Assembly (NCBI GenBank): GCA_023457935.1
Contig: JAEXBA010000035.1
Coordinates: 1 to 41,710 of the forward strand
Length of the DNA: 41,710 bases
Direction: 5' to 3'
Origin: Bacteroidota bacterium
Lineage (GTDB): Bacteria > Bacteroidota > Bacteroidia > Flavobacteriales > Weeksellaceae
Of the stretch, positions 7,315 to 15,177 are shown piece after piece (within the stretch, counting starts at the first letter, position 1; every line of letters starts with the position of its first letter). A model generated the notes under the pieces. The model worked only from the letters and a program-made list of their open reading frames with translations. It had not been told where the DNA came from and did not search any database. A program made the position numbers and the translations under genes.

Positions 7315-8235
7315 ATGAAACTATTAGTTGTAGGAAGTGTAGCTTTTGATGCTATTGAAACTCCTTTCGGAAGAACAGATAAAATTTTGGGCGGTGCCGC
7401 CACTTACATCAGTTTGGCTTCATCTATTTTAGGTGTAGACACAGGTATCGTTTCCGTAGTTGGCGGTGATTTTCCGCAGGAATATCTGGACAAGTTCAGA
7501 CAGAGAGAAGTAAATATCGACGGACTGGAAATCGTTCCGGGCGGGAAAACATTTTTCTGGAGCGGCAGATACCATAACGACCTGAATTCCCGAGATACAT
7601 TGGTTACGGAAGTAAACGTTCTTGAATCTTTTGATCCGAAAATTCCTGAATCCATGCAGGATGCAGAAGTTCTGCTGTTGGGGAATCTTCACCCTGGCGT
7701 TCAGCTTTCTGTACTTGAAAAAATGAACAACCGTCCGAAAATGGTCGTCCTGGATACAATGAATTTCTGGATGGATACCGCAATGGATACATTGAAAGAA
7801 ATGATTGCCAAAACCGATGTTATCACCATTAATGACGAAGAGGCACGGCAGCTTTCCGGAGAATATGCATTGGTAAGAGCAGCGAAGAAAATCCATAAAA
7901 TGGGCCCTGAATATGTTATCATCAAAAAAGGGGAACACGGCGCTCTGCTTTTCCATGACGACCGTATTTTTGCGCTTCCTGCACTTCCGCTTGAAGAAGT
8001 ATTTGATCCTACCGGTGCCGGCGATACTTTTGCTGGAGGTTTTGCGGCTTATCTGGCGAAAAAGGGCGATTTCGATTTTGAAACAATGAAATCTGCACTT
8101 ATTTACGGTTCTGCTTTGGCTTCATTTACCGTGGAAAAATTCGGAACACAGCGTCTGGAAGAAATTACAGAAGGTGAAATGATTGCAAGAATCCGACAGT
8201 TCAAGGAACTTACTGCTTACGAAGTGGAAGCTTAA
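7315..8235 (+). CDS. PfkB/ribokinase-family sugar or nucleoside kinase
   Basis: 306 residues. It has the N-terminal PfkB signature GGAATYISLASSILG (26-40) and the C-terminal signature DPTGAGDTFAGG (231-242), with Asp237 as catalytic base. INDEEARQLSG (172-182) and IIKKGEHGALL (202-212) are also typical. It phosphorylates a sugar or nucleoside hydroxyl with ATP; the substrate cannot be read from sequence. It lies 29 nt after gldD and upstream of the SurA-like gene, all on the plus strand. Confidence 0.85.
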   Translation: MKLLVVGSVAFDAIETPFGRTDKILGGAATYISLASSILGVDTGIVSVVGGDFPQEYLDKFRQREVNIDGLEIVPGGKTFFWSGRYHNDLNSRDTLVTEVNVLESFDPKIPESMQDAEVLLLGNLHPGVQLSVLEKMNNRPKMVVLDTMNFWMDTAMDTLKEMIAKTDVITINDEEARQLSGEYALVRAAKKIHKMGPEYVIIKKGEHGALLFHDDRIFALPALPLEEVFDPTGAGDTFAGGFAAYLAKKGDFDFETMKSALIYGSALASFTVEKFGTQRLEEITEGEMIARIRQFKELTAYEVEA

Positions 8236-8292
8236 GACTCAATTTTAAGAAATAATTATAAGAAAATATTTAGCAAGATTCGTTTAGAATTC

Positions 8293-8300
8293 TAAATTTG
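8293..8300 (+). promoter_or_regulatory. -7 promoter element upstream of the SurA-like gene
   Basis: TAAATTTG matches TAnnTTTG exactly, 21 nt before the start codon. The -33 region (about 8269-8272) reads TTTA, a 3 of 4 match. Confidence 0.45.
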
Positions 8301-8321
8301 CACCGTTTTTAAAATAAATTT

Positions 8322-9686
8322 ATGATCAAAACTGTAAAATTCGCTCTGTTTCTGGGGATGATTTTCGCCTTTTTCGCGGTTCCTGTAAACGCACAGCTGC
8401 AGAAAGGACAGCTGGTGGATGGTATTGCTGCGGTAATTGGTGACGAAATCGTTCTTGAATCTGATATTCAGGAACAGATGAATTATGCTGCACAACAGGG
8501 TATGAATGTGTCGGACAAATGCCAGATTTTCGAAAGTATTGTGAACAACAAACTGCTGATATACGAAGCAAAACGCGATACACTTATCGAGAACCGTACG
8601 GCATTCATCAAAGAAAATGCAGATGCAAAATACAATCAGATACTATCGCAGTTTCCGGATGAAAAAACCATGCTTGCCGCTTACAAGTTCAGAACCGCTT
8701 ATGAGATGAAGAACGTCATCGAGAAGATGGACACAGAACAGTATTATGCACAGGCGAAATACGGAAGAATTACAGAAAAGGCCGATGTAACGCCCAATGA
8801 AGTTACCGATTTCTTCAATCAGTACCAGATGCAGCTTCCGGAAGTAAAGGATGAAGTTTCCCTTGCCCAGATCAGTATTTTTCCAAAGCTTACGGATGCC
8901 CACAAGCAGGAAATGATTGATAAGCTGAACAAAATAAAAGCAGATATCCTTGCCGGCGAAAGTTTTGAAAGTCAGGCCCGTATTTATTCTGAAGATCCGG
9001 GATCGGCAGCTAACGGCGGACTTTACACCAAAATTGCCCGCGGTAAAATGGTGAAAGCTTTCGAAGCAACAGCTCTTAATCTTCAGGAAGGCGAAATTTC
9101 TGAGCCGGTAGAATCGGAGTTCGGTTATCACCTTATTCAGCTCGTGAAAAAAACAGGAAAGCTTTATGATGCACGCCATATTCTTTTGGTGGCGCAACCG
9201 ACTGACGAGGAAATTGCTTCTGCAAAAAAACAGCTCGAAGACATCAGAAAGCAGATTACAGATGGTGAATTAACCTTTAAAGAGGCCGCGTTCAGATATT
9301 CTGATGATAAAGGCACTAAGTTTAATGGTGGCGTAATTCCGGGCGAAGACGGTTCCAGCAGAATCGAGAAGATGAATCTGCCGGCAAACGTTTCTTACCA
9401 GATTGCCGGACTGAACAAAGGAGATTACACAGAGGTTTTCGAAGACGAAATGCAGCGTAAAAAAGTAGTCCGCCTGATCAGGATAGACGATATTATTCCT
9501 GCTCACCAGCTGTCGATTGAAACAGATTACGACCGTATCAAACAGATGGCGCTCAATAAGAAAAGAAACGAAATTGTTGAAAAATGGGTGAAAGGAAGAA
9601 TTCCTAATGTATTCATATCACTGGACAGCCGTTATAAAGACTGTGCTTTTACCAAGAATTGGGATAAAGAAACAATGACAAAATAA
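8322..9686 (+). CDS. SurA-like periplasmic peptidyl-prolyl isomerase/chaperone
   Basis: 454 residues. A signal peptide ends near VNA|QLQKG (about 25). A SurA-type N-terminal region follows (VDGIAAVIGDEIVLESDIQEQM). Two parvulin domains come next, at about 175-270 (SLAQISIFPK ... YSEDPGSAANGG ... FGYHLIQLV) and 285-385 (DARHILLVAQPTDEE ... YSDDKGTKFNGG). The family escorts outer-membrane proteins through the periplasm and isomerises prolyl bonds. The C-terminal tail contains helix-forming sequence (DRIKQMALNKKRNEIVEKWVKGRIPNVF). A clear terminator follows. I leave out a gene symbol because several SurA/PpiC paralogues are common in this group. Confidence 0.88.
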   Translation: MIKTVKFALFLGMIFAFFAVPVNAQLQKGQLVDGIAAVIGDEIVLESDIQEQMNYAAQQGMNVSDKCQIFESIVNNKLLIYEAKRDTLIENRTAFIKENADAKYNQILSQFPDEKTMLAAYKFRTAYEMKNVIEKMDTEQYYAQAKYGRITEKADVTPNEVTDFFNQYQMQLPEVKDEVSLAQISIFPKLTDAHKQEMIDKLNKIKADILAGESFESQARIYSEDPGSAANGGLYTKIARGKMVKAFEATALNLQEGEISEPVESEFGYHLIQLVKKTGKLYDARHILLVAQPTDEEIASAKKQLEDIRKQITDGELTFKEAAFRYSDDKGTKFNGGVIPGEDGSSRIEKMNLPANVSYQIAGLNKGDYTEVFEDEMQRKKVVRLIRIDDIIPAHQLSIETDYDRIKQMALNKKRNEIVEKWVKGRIPNVFISLDSRYKDCAFTKNWDKETMTK

Positions 9687-9692
9687 ACAACG

Positions 9693-9724
9693 ATCCTTCA
9701 GAATTTCTGAAGGATTTTTTATTT
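9693..9724 (+). terminator. intrinsic terminator after the SurA-like gene
   Basis: ATCCTTCAG pairs with CTGAAGGAT across a short loop, followed by TTTTTTATTTTT. Confidence 0.85.
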
Positions 9725-9731
9725 TTACAGA

Positions 9732-10721
9732 ATGAGTAATTTCATCGATTTCGGATCAGCAAAAAAACTGAAATATATGCACGAAAACCAAAACAGAATC
9801 ACGAGTCTTTTTAATATTAAATATCCGGTTATTCAGGGCGGAATGATCTGGCATTCCGGATGGCGCCTGGCTTCCGCAGTTTCCAATAGCGGCGGCCTCG
9901 GACTTATCGGAGCGGGAAGCATGTATCCCGATATTTTGCGCGAGAACATTCAGAAATGCAAAGCAGCGACCGATAAACCTTTTGGGGTGAATGCTCCGAT
10001 GCTTTATCCCAATCTGGATGAAGTAATTCAGATTATACTGGAAGAAGGTGTAAAAACAGTTTTTACTTCCGCCGGAAATCCTAAAACCTATACCGAAACC
10101 CTTCAGAAAGAAGGTTTAACGGTTGGCCATGTTGTTTCATCAACAAAATTTGCCATGAAATGTGAAGATGCCGGCGTTGATGCTATTGTAGCAGAAGGCT
10201 TTGAAGCTGGCGGGCACAACGGCCGCGATGAAACAACCACTTTAGTACTGATTCCCAACGTTCGGAAGCATATTTCAAAACCATTGATTGCTGCAGGCGG
10301 AATTGCAACCGGCGCTCAGATGAAAGCTGCCATGATTCTTGGTGCAGACGGCGTACAGATTGGTTCCCGTTTTGCCGCAACAGTAGAAGCCAGTTCTCAT
10401 GAAAAATGGAAAGAAAAAATTGTTTCGCTGAATGAAGGCGACACACAGCTGACACTTAAGGAACTGGCACCCGTACGTCTTGTTAAAAACAAGTTTTTCT
10501 ATGATGTTGACCGGCTTTATGAAACGGGCCGTAATGCTGAAGCGTTAAAGGAAACGCTTGGCCGCGCGCGCGCAAAGAAAGGCATGTTCGAGGGCGATCT
10601 TGAGGAAGGCGAACTCGAAATTGGTCAGGTTTCCGCGCTAATTGATGAAATTTTACCGGTAGAAAAAGTTTTTGAAAATCTGCTGATGGAGTTTGAGGCT
10701 GCTGATTTTTCTAAATTCTGA
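9732..10721 (+). CDS. NPD-family flavin oxidoreductase (nitronate monooxygenase / FabK-like)
   Basis: Up to 329 residues. TIM-barrel flavoprotein with IKYPVIQGGMIWHSGWRLASAVSNSGGLGLIGAGS (near the N-terminus), EGFEAGGHNG, PLIAAGGIATG and GADGVQIGSRFAAT, the FMN-binding signatures of the 2-nitropropane dioxygenase family. These proteins either oxidise nitronates or act as the FabK enoyl-ACP reductase; the sequence alone does not settle which. The open frame starts at 9732, but the family N-terminus (HENQNRITSLFNIKYP) fits the internal ATG at 9777 better. It ends 5 nt from the convergent lipoprotein gene. Confidence 0.82.
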   Translation: MSNFIDFGSAKKLKYMHENQNRITSLFNIKYPVIQGGMIWHSGWRLASAVSNSGGLGLIGAGSMYPDILRENIQKCKAATDKPFGVNAPMLYPNLDEVIQIILEEGVKTVFTSAGNPKTYTETLQKEGLTVGHVVSSTKFAMKCEDAGVDAIVAEGFEAGGHNGRDETTTLVLIPNVRKHISKPLIAAGGIATGAQMKAAMILGADGVQIGSRFAATVEASSHEKWKEKIVSLNEGDTQLTLKELAPVRLVKNKFFYDVDRLYETGRNAEALKETLGRARAKKGMFEGDLEEGELEIGQVSALIDEILPVEKVFENLLMEFEAADFSKF

Positions 10722-10726
10722 TATTT

Positions 10727-11533
10727 TTAACAGTCAAACTGAACGACTGCTTCGGTCGCTTTTTTGATTATTTTGTCTTTCAAAGCTGAACCTGAAAGAA
10801 AAATCAGCATTCGGTTCTCCTCGTAATCTCGGTCAGCACGGAAAATTAAATCGGGCTTCCCGTCGCGGTCAATATCGCCGATCAGTTTTAATTCTACAAA
10901 CGTGTCATTGAAACCACTTTCATGAAGGACGGGCTGTTCGTTCATTCCGTTTTCATAAAGATAAAGACGGTAATTTTCTACCACCTTAAATACTTCTAAT
11001 CCGTCATCAGTATATACATTTTCGGTCTTTTTAACATCGCCCGTTGCCCGTAAAGTATATGAAACACTGTTAAATACAAAGGTGTACTTTTCGTTTGGCC
11101 AGATTTTTTTTCTGGTTATCGCAATTGTATTTATTTTACCGGGTTTCAGTGCATTACTTTCAAGAAAAATAAGTGTTTTATCATTTGGAATAATGGTTTT
11201 GGTGGAGTCGCCTACGCATTCAGAAAATCCGCGTTCAACTTTAAAATCTGAGCGCTGAAGAAAATATTGGCCATCAATTTCATTCACAGCAATCCAGTTT
11301 GGAGTTAGCTGATCCACTTCATTTTTGTTATCCCAATCGCGGTAAGTTGTTGGGAGTAATGATTTGAACAGTGTTTCTTCGGTTTCCTGAAATTCTGGTT
11401 CCGGATCTGATTCCGCCTTTATAACCGAAACCTGTTCGACTTTTGGAGCGTTGTTTTTCTCTTCCTTTTTAAATTGTTTTTCACAGGAAAAGAGCACGAA
11501 AACTACAATTAACAGTTTTAATATTCTATCCAT
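10727..11533 (-). CDS. lipoprotein with FG-GAP/dockerin-like Asp-rich segment
   Basis: 268 residues. A lipoprotein signal with lipobox VLFSC (Cys17) is followed by a charged, disordered linker (EKQFKKEEKNNAPKVEQ...). Near the C-terminus GDIDRDGKPDLIFRADRD is a calcium-loop-like motif of the kind found in FG-GAP/VCBS-type repeats. The central part has no motif I recognise. Expected to be anchored in the outer or inner membrane. The function is unknown. Confidence 0.72.
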   Translation of the reverse strand: MDRILKLLIVVFVLFSCEKQFKKEEKNNAPKVEQVSVIKAESDPEPEFQETEETLFKSLLPTTYRDWDNKNEVDQLTPNWIAVNEIDGQYFLQRSDFKVERGFSECVGDSTKTIIPNDKTLIFLESNALKPGKINTIAITRKKIWPNEKYTFVFNSVSYTLRATGDVKKTENVYTDDGLEVFKVVENYRLYLYENGMNEQPVLHESGFNDTFVELKLIGDIDRDGKPDLIFRADRDYEENRMLIFLSGSALKDKIIKKATEAVVQFDC

Positions 11534-11548
11534 CTTTATTTTTTTGCC

Positions 11549-11573
11549 AAAAAAACCTCTGCTGAAGAGGTTT
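11549..11573 (-). terminator. intrinsic terminator of the rhodanese gene
   Basis: On the minus strand, AAACCTCT and AGAGGTTT form a stem with a 5-nt loop, followed by a run of T. It lies between the rhodanese stop codon and the downstream lipoprotein gene. Confidence 0.8.
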
Positions 11574-11578
11574 GTATT

Positions 11579-11866
11579 TTACATATTGTCAAGATGGTGT
11601 TTCAGTTCAGCCCAGCCGCCGCCGTTGTAACCTTCTTTCAGGCCTTGGGAAGTAAGGTAATCCAACGCCTTTCCGCTGCGGTTTCCGCTTCTGCAGAACA
11701 GTACAACCGGTTTTTCAATGCTTAAAATTTCATCCTGACGGTTTTCAATTTCTCCGAGAGGAATGTTCTGGGCGCCATCAATTTCACCGTCCATCATAAG
11801 TTCCATTGGTTCACGAACGTCGATCAGCGCATAGTTTCCTGATTCTAATACTTCCTGTAATGACAT
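11579..11866 (-). CDS. single-domain rhodanese-like sulfurtransferase
   Basis: 95 residues from the ATG at 11864-11866 (MSLQEVLESGNYALIDVREPMEL). The active-site loop is CRSGNRS, with the persulfide-forming cysteine. IDVREP and NIPLGEI are standard rhodanese signatures. The domain carries sulfane sulfur or acts as a cyanide/thiol sulfurtransferase; the partner is unknown. A longer frame exists from a TTG at 11908. I reject it because that TTG lies inside a perfect -7 promoter element (11906-11913), so it would not be in the RNA. Divergent from queG. Confidence 0.85.
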   Translation of the reverse strand: MSLQEVLESGNYALIDVREPMELMMDGEIDGAQNIPLGEIENRQDEILSIEKPVVLFCRSGNRSGKALDYLTSQGLKEGYNGGGWAELKHHLDNM

Positions 11867-11905
11867 ATTTTTTGATTTTTTGTTAATGATTGGTTTTGTA
11901 TCAAA

Positions 11906-11913
11906 CAAAAGTA
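11906..11913 (-). promoter_or_regulatory. -7 promoter element of the rhodanese gene
   Basis: On the minus strand TACTTTTG matches TAnnTTTG. It sets the RNA start near 11900 and so excludes the upstream TTG as the rhodanese start. No clear TTTG is seen at -33. Confidence 0.5.
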
Positions 11914-11924
11914 TAAAAAAATGT

Positions 11925-11932
11925 TAGTTTTG
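11925..11932 (+). promoter_or_regulatory. -7 promoter element of queG
   Basis: TAGTTTTG matches TAnnTTTG, 11 nt before the queG start codon, so the leader would be only a few bases long. It is back to back with the rhodanese -7 element, 11 nt away. No good -33 element is seen. Confidence 0.4.
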
Positions 11933-11943
11933 CATCACAACCC

Positions 11944-12888
11944 ATGATACAAGACCCGCAGAAATATTCAGAACTCATCAGGCAGAAAGCACGGAAATTC
12001 GGTTTTCAGGGTTGCGGTATTTCCAAAGCCGATTTTCTGGAAGAGGATGCGAAACCTCTTGAGAATTTTCTTAAAAAAAACTACCATGGCGAAATGCAGT
12101 ACATGGAAAATTATTTTGATAAAAGACTTGATCCGCGGCTTTTGGTTCCGGGAGCAAAATCGGTTATTTCATTTTCCTATAATTATTTTCCCGGCAGAGA
12201 AATTTCGGGTACTGATAATTTCAGGATTTCAAAATATGCTTACGGACAGGACTATCATGAGATTCTGAAAGATATTCTGAAGGACATGATTCTGGAACTG
12301 CAGGAAGAAATCGGCGATTTTCATTTCAGGATTTTTGTGGATTCGGCGCCGGTTCTGGAAAGAAGCTGGGCCAGAAAGTCCGGAATTGGCTGGGTTGGTA
12401 AAAATGCTAATCTGATTACCAAACAAACTGGTTCATTTTATTTTCTTGCTGAAATTATCTGTGATCTGGAACTGGAAACAGATGTTCCCACAACGGATCA
12501 CTGCGGAACATGCAGAAAATGTATTGATGCATGCCCTACAGACGCTATTGTTTCTGATAAGATTGTTGACGGAAGTAAATGCATTTCCTATGCAACCATC
12601 GAACTGAAAAATGAAATTCCTTCAGATTTTTCAGGAAAAATGGAAAACTGGATGTTCGGCTGCGATATCTGTCAGGATGTCTGTCCGTGGAACCGTTTTG
12701 CGTTGCCGCATTCACAGCCTGCGTTTCAACCGAATGATTCATTACGGAATTTTCGAAAAGGAGAATGGAGAGAACTTACGCAGGAACTGTTTTCGGTAAT
12801 ATTTCGGAAATCACCGGTGAAAAGGGCAAAATATGCAGGTTTGATGAGAAATATACAGTTTCTTCAGGGTGGAAGTACAGAAAATTAA
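11944..12888 (+). CDS. queG: epoxyqueuosine reductase
   Basis: 314 residues. It carries out the last step of queuosine synthesis in tRNA, reducing epoxyqueuosine to queuosine with cobalamin and two [4Fe-4S] clusters. Visible are the catalytic region FVDSAPVLERSWARKSGIGWVGKNANLI (131-158), the ferredoxin motif CGTCRKCIDACPTDAI (187-202) and the second cysteine set C213 and CDICQDVCPWNRFA (240-253). The protein is slightly shorter than E. coli QueG, which has an extra C-terminal HEAT-like part. Confidence 0.93.
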   Translation: MIQDPQKYSELIRQKARKFGFQGCGISKADFLEEDAKPLENFLKKNYHGEMQYMENYFDKRLDPRLLVPGAKSVISFSYNYFPGREISGTDNFRISKYAYGQDYHEILKDILKDMILELQEEIGDFHFRIFVDSAPVLERSWARKSGIGWVGKNANLITKQTGSFYFLAEIICDLELETDVPTTDHCGTCRKCIDACPTDAIVSDKIVDGSKCISYATIELKNEIPSDFSGKMENWMFGCDICQDVCPWNRFALPHSQPAFQPNDSLRNFRKGEWRELTQELFSVIFRKSPVKRAKYAGLMRNIQFLQGGSTEN

Positions 12889-13005
12889 GAGGGAAGGTGT
12901 ACTGTCCGGAACTTTCTGGATTTCCGAAGTGAGAGGGAGACCCTTCTCCTGCCTGCAAAAACAGGCAATAAACGTAAGTCTGATCAGGTTACCTTAAAAG
13001 AAAAA
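12889..13005. other. structured intergenic stretch after queG
   Basis: No ORF is supported. Several short inverted repeats follow each other: CGGAA...TTCCG (about 12908-12927), GAGGGAGACCCTTC, TGCCTG-CAAAAA-CAGGCA, and CTGATCAG inside GTAA...TTAC. None has a T tract in the plus direction, so queG has no clear intrinsic terminator. This could be an RNA structure or a 3' end region. Confidence 0.3.
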
Positions 13006-13038
13006 GATTCTCAGGAAGCCGGAGCTTCACAGAGAATC
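12995..13038 (-). terminator. strong intrinsic terminator after the 27-aa ORF
   Basis: GATTCTC (13006-13012 in plus coordinates) pairs with GAGAATC (13032-13038), with an inner GAAGC/GCTTC stem and a TCCG tetraloop. On the minus strand it is followed by TTTTTCTTTT. The stem overlaps the stop codon of the small ORF. Confidence 0.8.
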
Positions 13039-13120
13039 AGTATTTTTTTTGCTGAGTTCTTTTAGGGGCAACTTTTACTCTGAATTTGAATCTTTTCTGC
13101 GATTTGGTATTTTTCTGCAT
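13037..13120 (-). CDS. tiny basic protein (27 aa), unknown
   Basis: 27 residues, beginning MQKNTKSQKRFKFRVKVA, with about ten Lys/Arg and no acidic residue. Its stop codon is built into a strong intrinsic terminator, which suggests a real, independently ended transcript. The composition is that of small ribosome- or RNA-binding proteins, but I do not recognise it. A weak promoter-like GATATTTG (minus strand, 13171-13178) lies upstream. It could be a chance ORF, and it is shorter than most annotation cut-offs. Confidence 0.5.
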   Translation of the reverse strand: MQKNTKSQKRFKFRVKVAPKRTQQKKY

Positions 13121-13224
13121 ATTTGTGATAAATATTTCGTTAATAAATTTAGGATAATTTCTTAAATTTCCAAATATCTTAAAGAAAACTTAATGTTAAA
13201 TTTACTTAACAATTTACAAGCCAT

Positions 13225-13257
13225 TTTGCCGGAATTTGAACGGTAGTTATAATTTTG
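13225..13257 (+). promoter_or_regulatory. Bacteroidota promoter for the 13273 gene
   Basis: TTTG (13225-13228), 21 nt, then TAATTTTG (13250-13257). The RNA would start about 10 nt before the ATG at 13273. Confidence 0.55.
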
Positions 13258-13272
13258 TAACTGAATAGAGGA

Positions 13273-13959
13273 ATGAATATAAAGAAAGCCGGAATAAAGG
13301 CATTAAAAATTTTGGGAATAATAGCCGGAACAGTCGCGGTGTATGCACTGCTTGGTTATCTTTTGCCTTTCATTAAGATACCTGCGGAAAAAACAGCGGA
13401 TGCAAAAACTGAGGAAATTTATATCCTTACCAATGGCGTACACACCGACATTGTTGTACCAGTAAAATCCGAACTGATGGACTGGAGTACAGAAATTCCT
13501 TTCGCAGATACACGCTCCAAACGCACAGATTTCAGGTATCTCTCGATTGGCTGGGGCGACAAAGGTTTCTACCTTGATACGCCAACCTGGGCCGAACTCA
13601 AGTTTTCAACGGCTTTCAAAGCAGCTTTCTGGCTCAGTGAGTCGGCAATGCACTGCACTTTTTACGATAAAATGACCGAAGGAAAAGACTGTAAGAGAAT
13701 CATGATTACAAAAGAACAGTATAAAAAACTTATTGCTTACATCAAAGCGAAGTTTGACCGCGATTCGGAAGGAAAGGTGATCCTGATTCCTACAGACGCG
13801 GTTTATGGTGATGATGATGCCTTCTACGACGCTAAAGGCCGCTACAGTTTTCTGAATACCTGTAATACGTGGACCAATGAAGGACTGAAAGTGGCCGGAC
13901 AGAAAGCCGCACTGTGGACGCCTACAGATTTTGGAATCTTTCAGCATTATGAGAAATAA
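13273..13959 (+). CDS. DUF2459 / TIGR02117-like membrane-anchored protein
   Basis: 228 residues. An N-terminal transmembrane segment (about 10-33, ALKILGIIAGTVAVYALLGYLLPF) is followed by an extracytoplasmic domain. Recognised signatures are ILTNGVHTDIVVPV (about 50-64), YLSIGWGDKGFYLDTPTWAELK (about 88-109) and FLNTCNTWTNEGLKVAG, whose Cys and His spacing resembles a peptidase-like fold. The family has no established function. The gene overlaps the next by 11 nt, so the two are translated from one RNA. Confidence 0.72.
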   Translation: MNIKKAGIKALKILGIIAGTVAVYALLGYLLPFIKIPAEKTADAKTEEIYILTNGVHTDIVVPVKSELMDWSTEIPFADTRSKRTDFRYLSIGWGDKGFYLDTPTWAELKFSTAFKAAFWLSESAMHCTFYDKMTEGKDCKRIMITKEQYKKLIAYIKAKFDRDSEGKVILIPTDAVYGDDDAFYDAKGRYSFLNTCNTWTNEGLKVAGQKAALWTPTDFGIFQHYEK

Positions 13960-14620
13960 GTTTACTGGCCGGTATTTGACATGTCTTGTTTTAATGCTGA
14001 TTTTAACGGTGGGCACTGCAGTTTCATGTTCGAAAGCTGAAAACAGTGTACGTGAAATTCTGCAAGCTAAGGCTGATGAAAAGCCTGTCGCAGATGCTGG
14101 GAAAATTACGCACAAAGCTGAAGAAGCACTTGAATTCTGTGTTGAAAACAAGATGAATACCGATTTCTGTATTCTTGTGGATATGAGTCTGCACTCGGGT
14201 GTAAAACGTTTTTTTGTATGGGATTTCCACCAGAAAAAGACAGTGAAAAGCTTTCTGGTAGGCCATGGCTGCGGAAACAGCATATGGAGCATGGATTTCA
14301 CCAGAGATTCGCCCGGATTTTCGAATGTGGACGGCTCTCATCTTTCATCATTGGGAAAGTATAGGCTAGGCGAGCGTGGCTACAGCCAGTGGGGAATTAA
14401 TGTAAAGTATCTGATGCATGGTCTGGAAGAAACCAACAGTAACGCTCTGAAGCGCTTTATTGTCTTTCATTCGTGGGAAAAGATGTCTGATGAAGAGGTT
14501 TATCCGAAAGGTTCGCCGGAAGGCTGGGGTTGCCCTACAGTTTCAGACAGTGCGATGCGCGAGATTGATGAACTTCTAGCGAAAGCTGAAAAACCGGTTC
14601 TGTTCTGGATGTTTCAGTAA
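13949..14620 (+). CDS. L,D-transpeptidase (YkuD-like) catalytic-domain lipoprotein
   Basis: 223 residues from the ATG at 13949. The signal peptide ends in VGTAVSC (lipobox), so it is probably a lipoprotein. The mature domain contains CILVDMSLHSGVKRFFVWD, FLVGHGCG, YRLGERGYSQWGINVKYLMHGLE, FIVFHSW and GWGCPTVS. The last two give the His and the catalytic Cys of a murein L,D-transpeptidase-type active site, which in this family acts on peptidoglycan cross-links. The open frame extends 6 codons upstream, but MRNKFTGRY gives a proper signal peptide. It overlaps the end of the DUF2459-like gene, and its last 7 nt overlap the convergent yceI gene. Confidence 0.78.
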   Translation: MRNKFTGRYLTCLVLMLILTVGTAVSCSKAENSVREILQAKADEKPVADAGKITHKAEEALEFCVENKMNTDFCILVDMSLHSGVKRFFVWDFHQKKTVKSFLVGHGCGNSIWSMDFTRDSPGFSNVDGSHLSSLGKYRLGERGYSQWGINVKYLMHGLEETNSNALKRFIVFHSWEKMSDEEVYPKGSPEGWGCPTVSDSAMREIDELLAKAEKPVLFWMFQ

Positions 14621-15117
14621 TTGTTGAGGGTCAGGACAAGATCCAGTTCGTCTTTCACAACGATCATTCCGCCCATTTTTGTTGGTGCCTTCAGCCCGAA
14701 ATCACTGAAGCGTACGTTTTCTTTTCCTACAAATGTATCTCCCGAAGGATAGAAGGAAGTGTCGAAATACCGTGTTCTGTTTGTAAGTTTCACTTCAATC
14801 TTCGCCTTATACAGCTGGCTGTTGATTTTCCTGAATGAAAGAAACTTTACATACATTTTTGGATACTGCTCGGCCTTCAGGGTCTTGCGCATATCGGAAG
14901 TCATAATCCGGTTATTGCAGTCGAAATTATTTACTTCCAGCTGAAGACTTGGAAGTTGGTTTTTCCGGAACGAGTACCTGTTGCTTGCATCATTAAAGTC
15001 GTTGTTAACGCACTTAAATGTGCTTACATTGGTATGGCCGTTCACCACTACATTGTTTTTCTGAGCGGTAACAGACAGCGAACTTATAATTGCGAAAAAG
15101 ACAACAAATTTTTTCAT
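14614..15117 (-). CDS. YceI-like secreted protein
   Basis: 167 residues with a signal peptide (KKFVVFFAIISSLSVTA|Q). The body (VNGHTNVSTFKC, PSLQLEVNNFDCNN, MRKTLKAEQYPKMYVKFLSF, ENVRFSDFGLKAPTKMGGMIVVKDELDLVLTL) follows the YceI lipocalin-like pattern: an H-TNV-F start, a DMRKTLKA/YP segment and an SDFG...G...V-D end. The family binds polyisoprenoid or other amphiphilic ligands in the periplasm. Its partner genes are a porin and a second YceI upstream. The 3' end overlaps the L,D-transpeptidase gene. Confidence 0.75.
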   Translation of the reverse strand: MKKFVVFFAIISSLSVTAQKNNVVVNGHTNVSTFKCVNNDFNDASNRYSFRKNQLPSLQLEVNNFDCNNRIMTSDMRKTLKAEQYPKMYVKFLSFRKINSQLYKAKIEVKLTNRTRYFDTSFYPSGDTFVGKENVRFSDFGLKAPTKMGGMIVVKDELDLVLTLNNY

Positions 15118-15131
15118 GACATTAATATATC

Positions 15132-15156
15132 AAAAAAGGGGCAAAAGTATGCCCCT
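15132..15156 (-). terminator. intrinsic terminator after the porin gene
   Basis: AGGGGCA (15137-15143) pairs with TGCCCCT (15150-15156), and on the minus strand a run of six T follows. It lies between the porin and the downstream yceI-like gene, so that gene may be read only by readthrough or by its own promoter. Confidence 0.8.
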
Positions 15157-15177
15157 CTTCTGAAAAACTTAAATTAA

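Noticed and set aside
11867..11908. N-terminal extension of the rhodanese from a TTG.
   Set aside because: The TTG is inside the -7 element of the gene's promoter, so it would not be transcribed.
12895..12930. Resemblance to the RNase P RNA core (AGTTCCGGACA-like on the minus strand).
   Set aside because: The rest of a ~350-nt RNase P RNA would run through queG, and the second conserved half is absent.
12920..13040. TPP-riboswitch-like words on the minus strand (CTGAGA then ACCTGATC, then TTATTGCC).
   Set aside because: The GGGGTGC element is missing, spacing is too long, no thiamine gene follows on that strand, and CTGAGA belongs to the terminator hairpin of the small ORF.
15143..15150. 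TACTTTTG on the minus strand inside the porin terminator loop as a promoter of the downstream yceI.
   Set aside because: It is formed by the terminator hairpin and loop and has no -33 element; I cannot separate it from chance.
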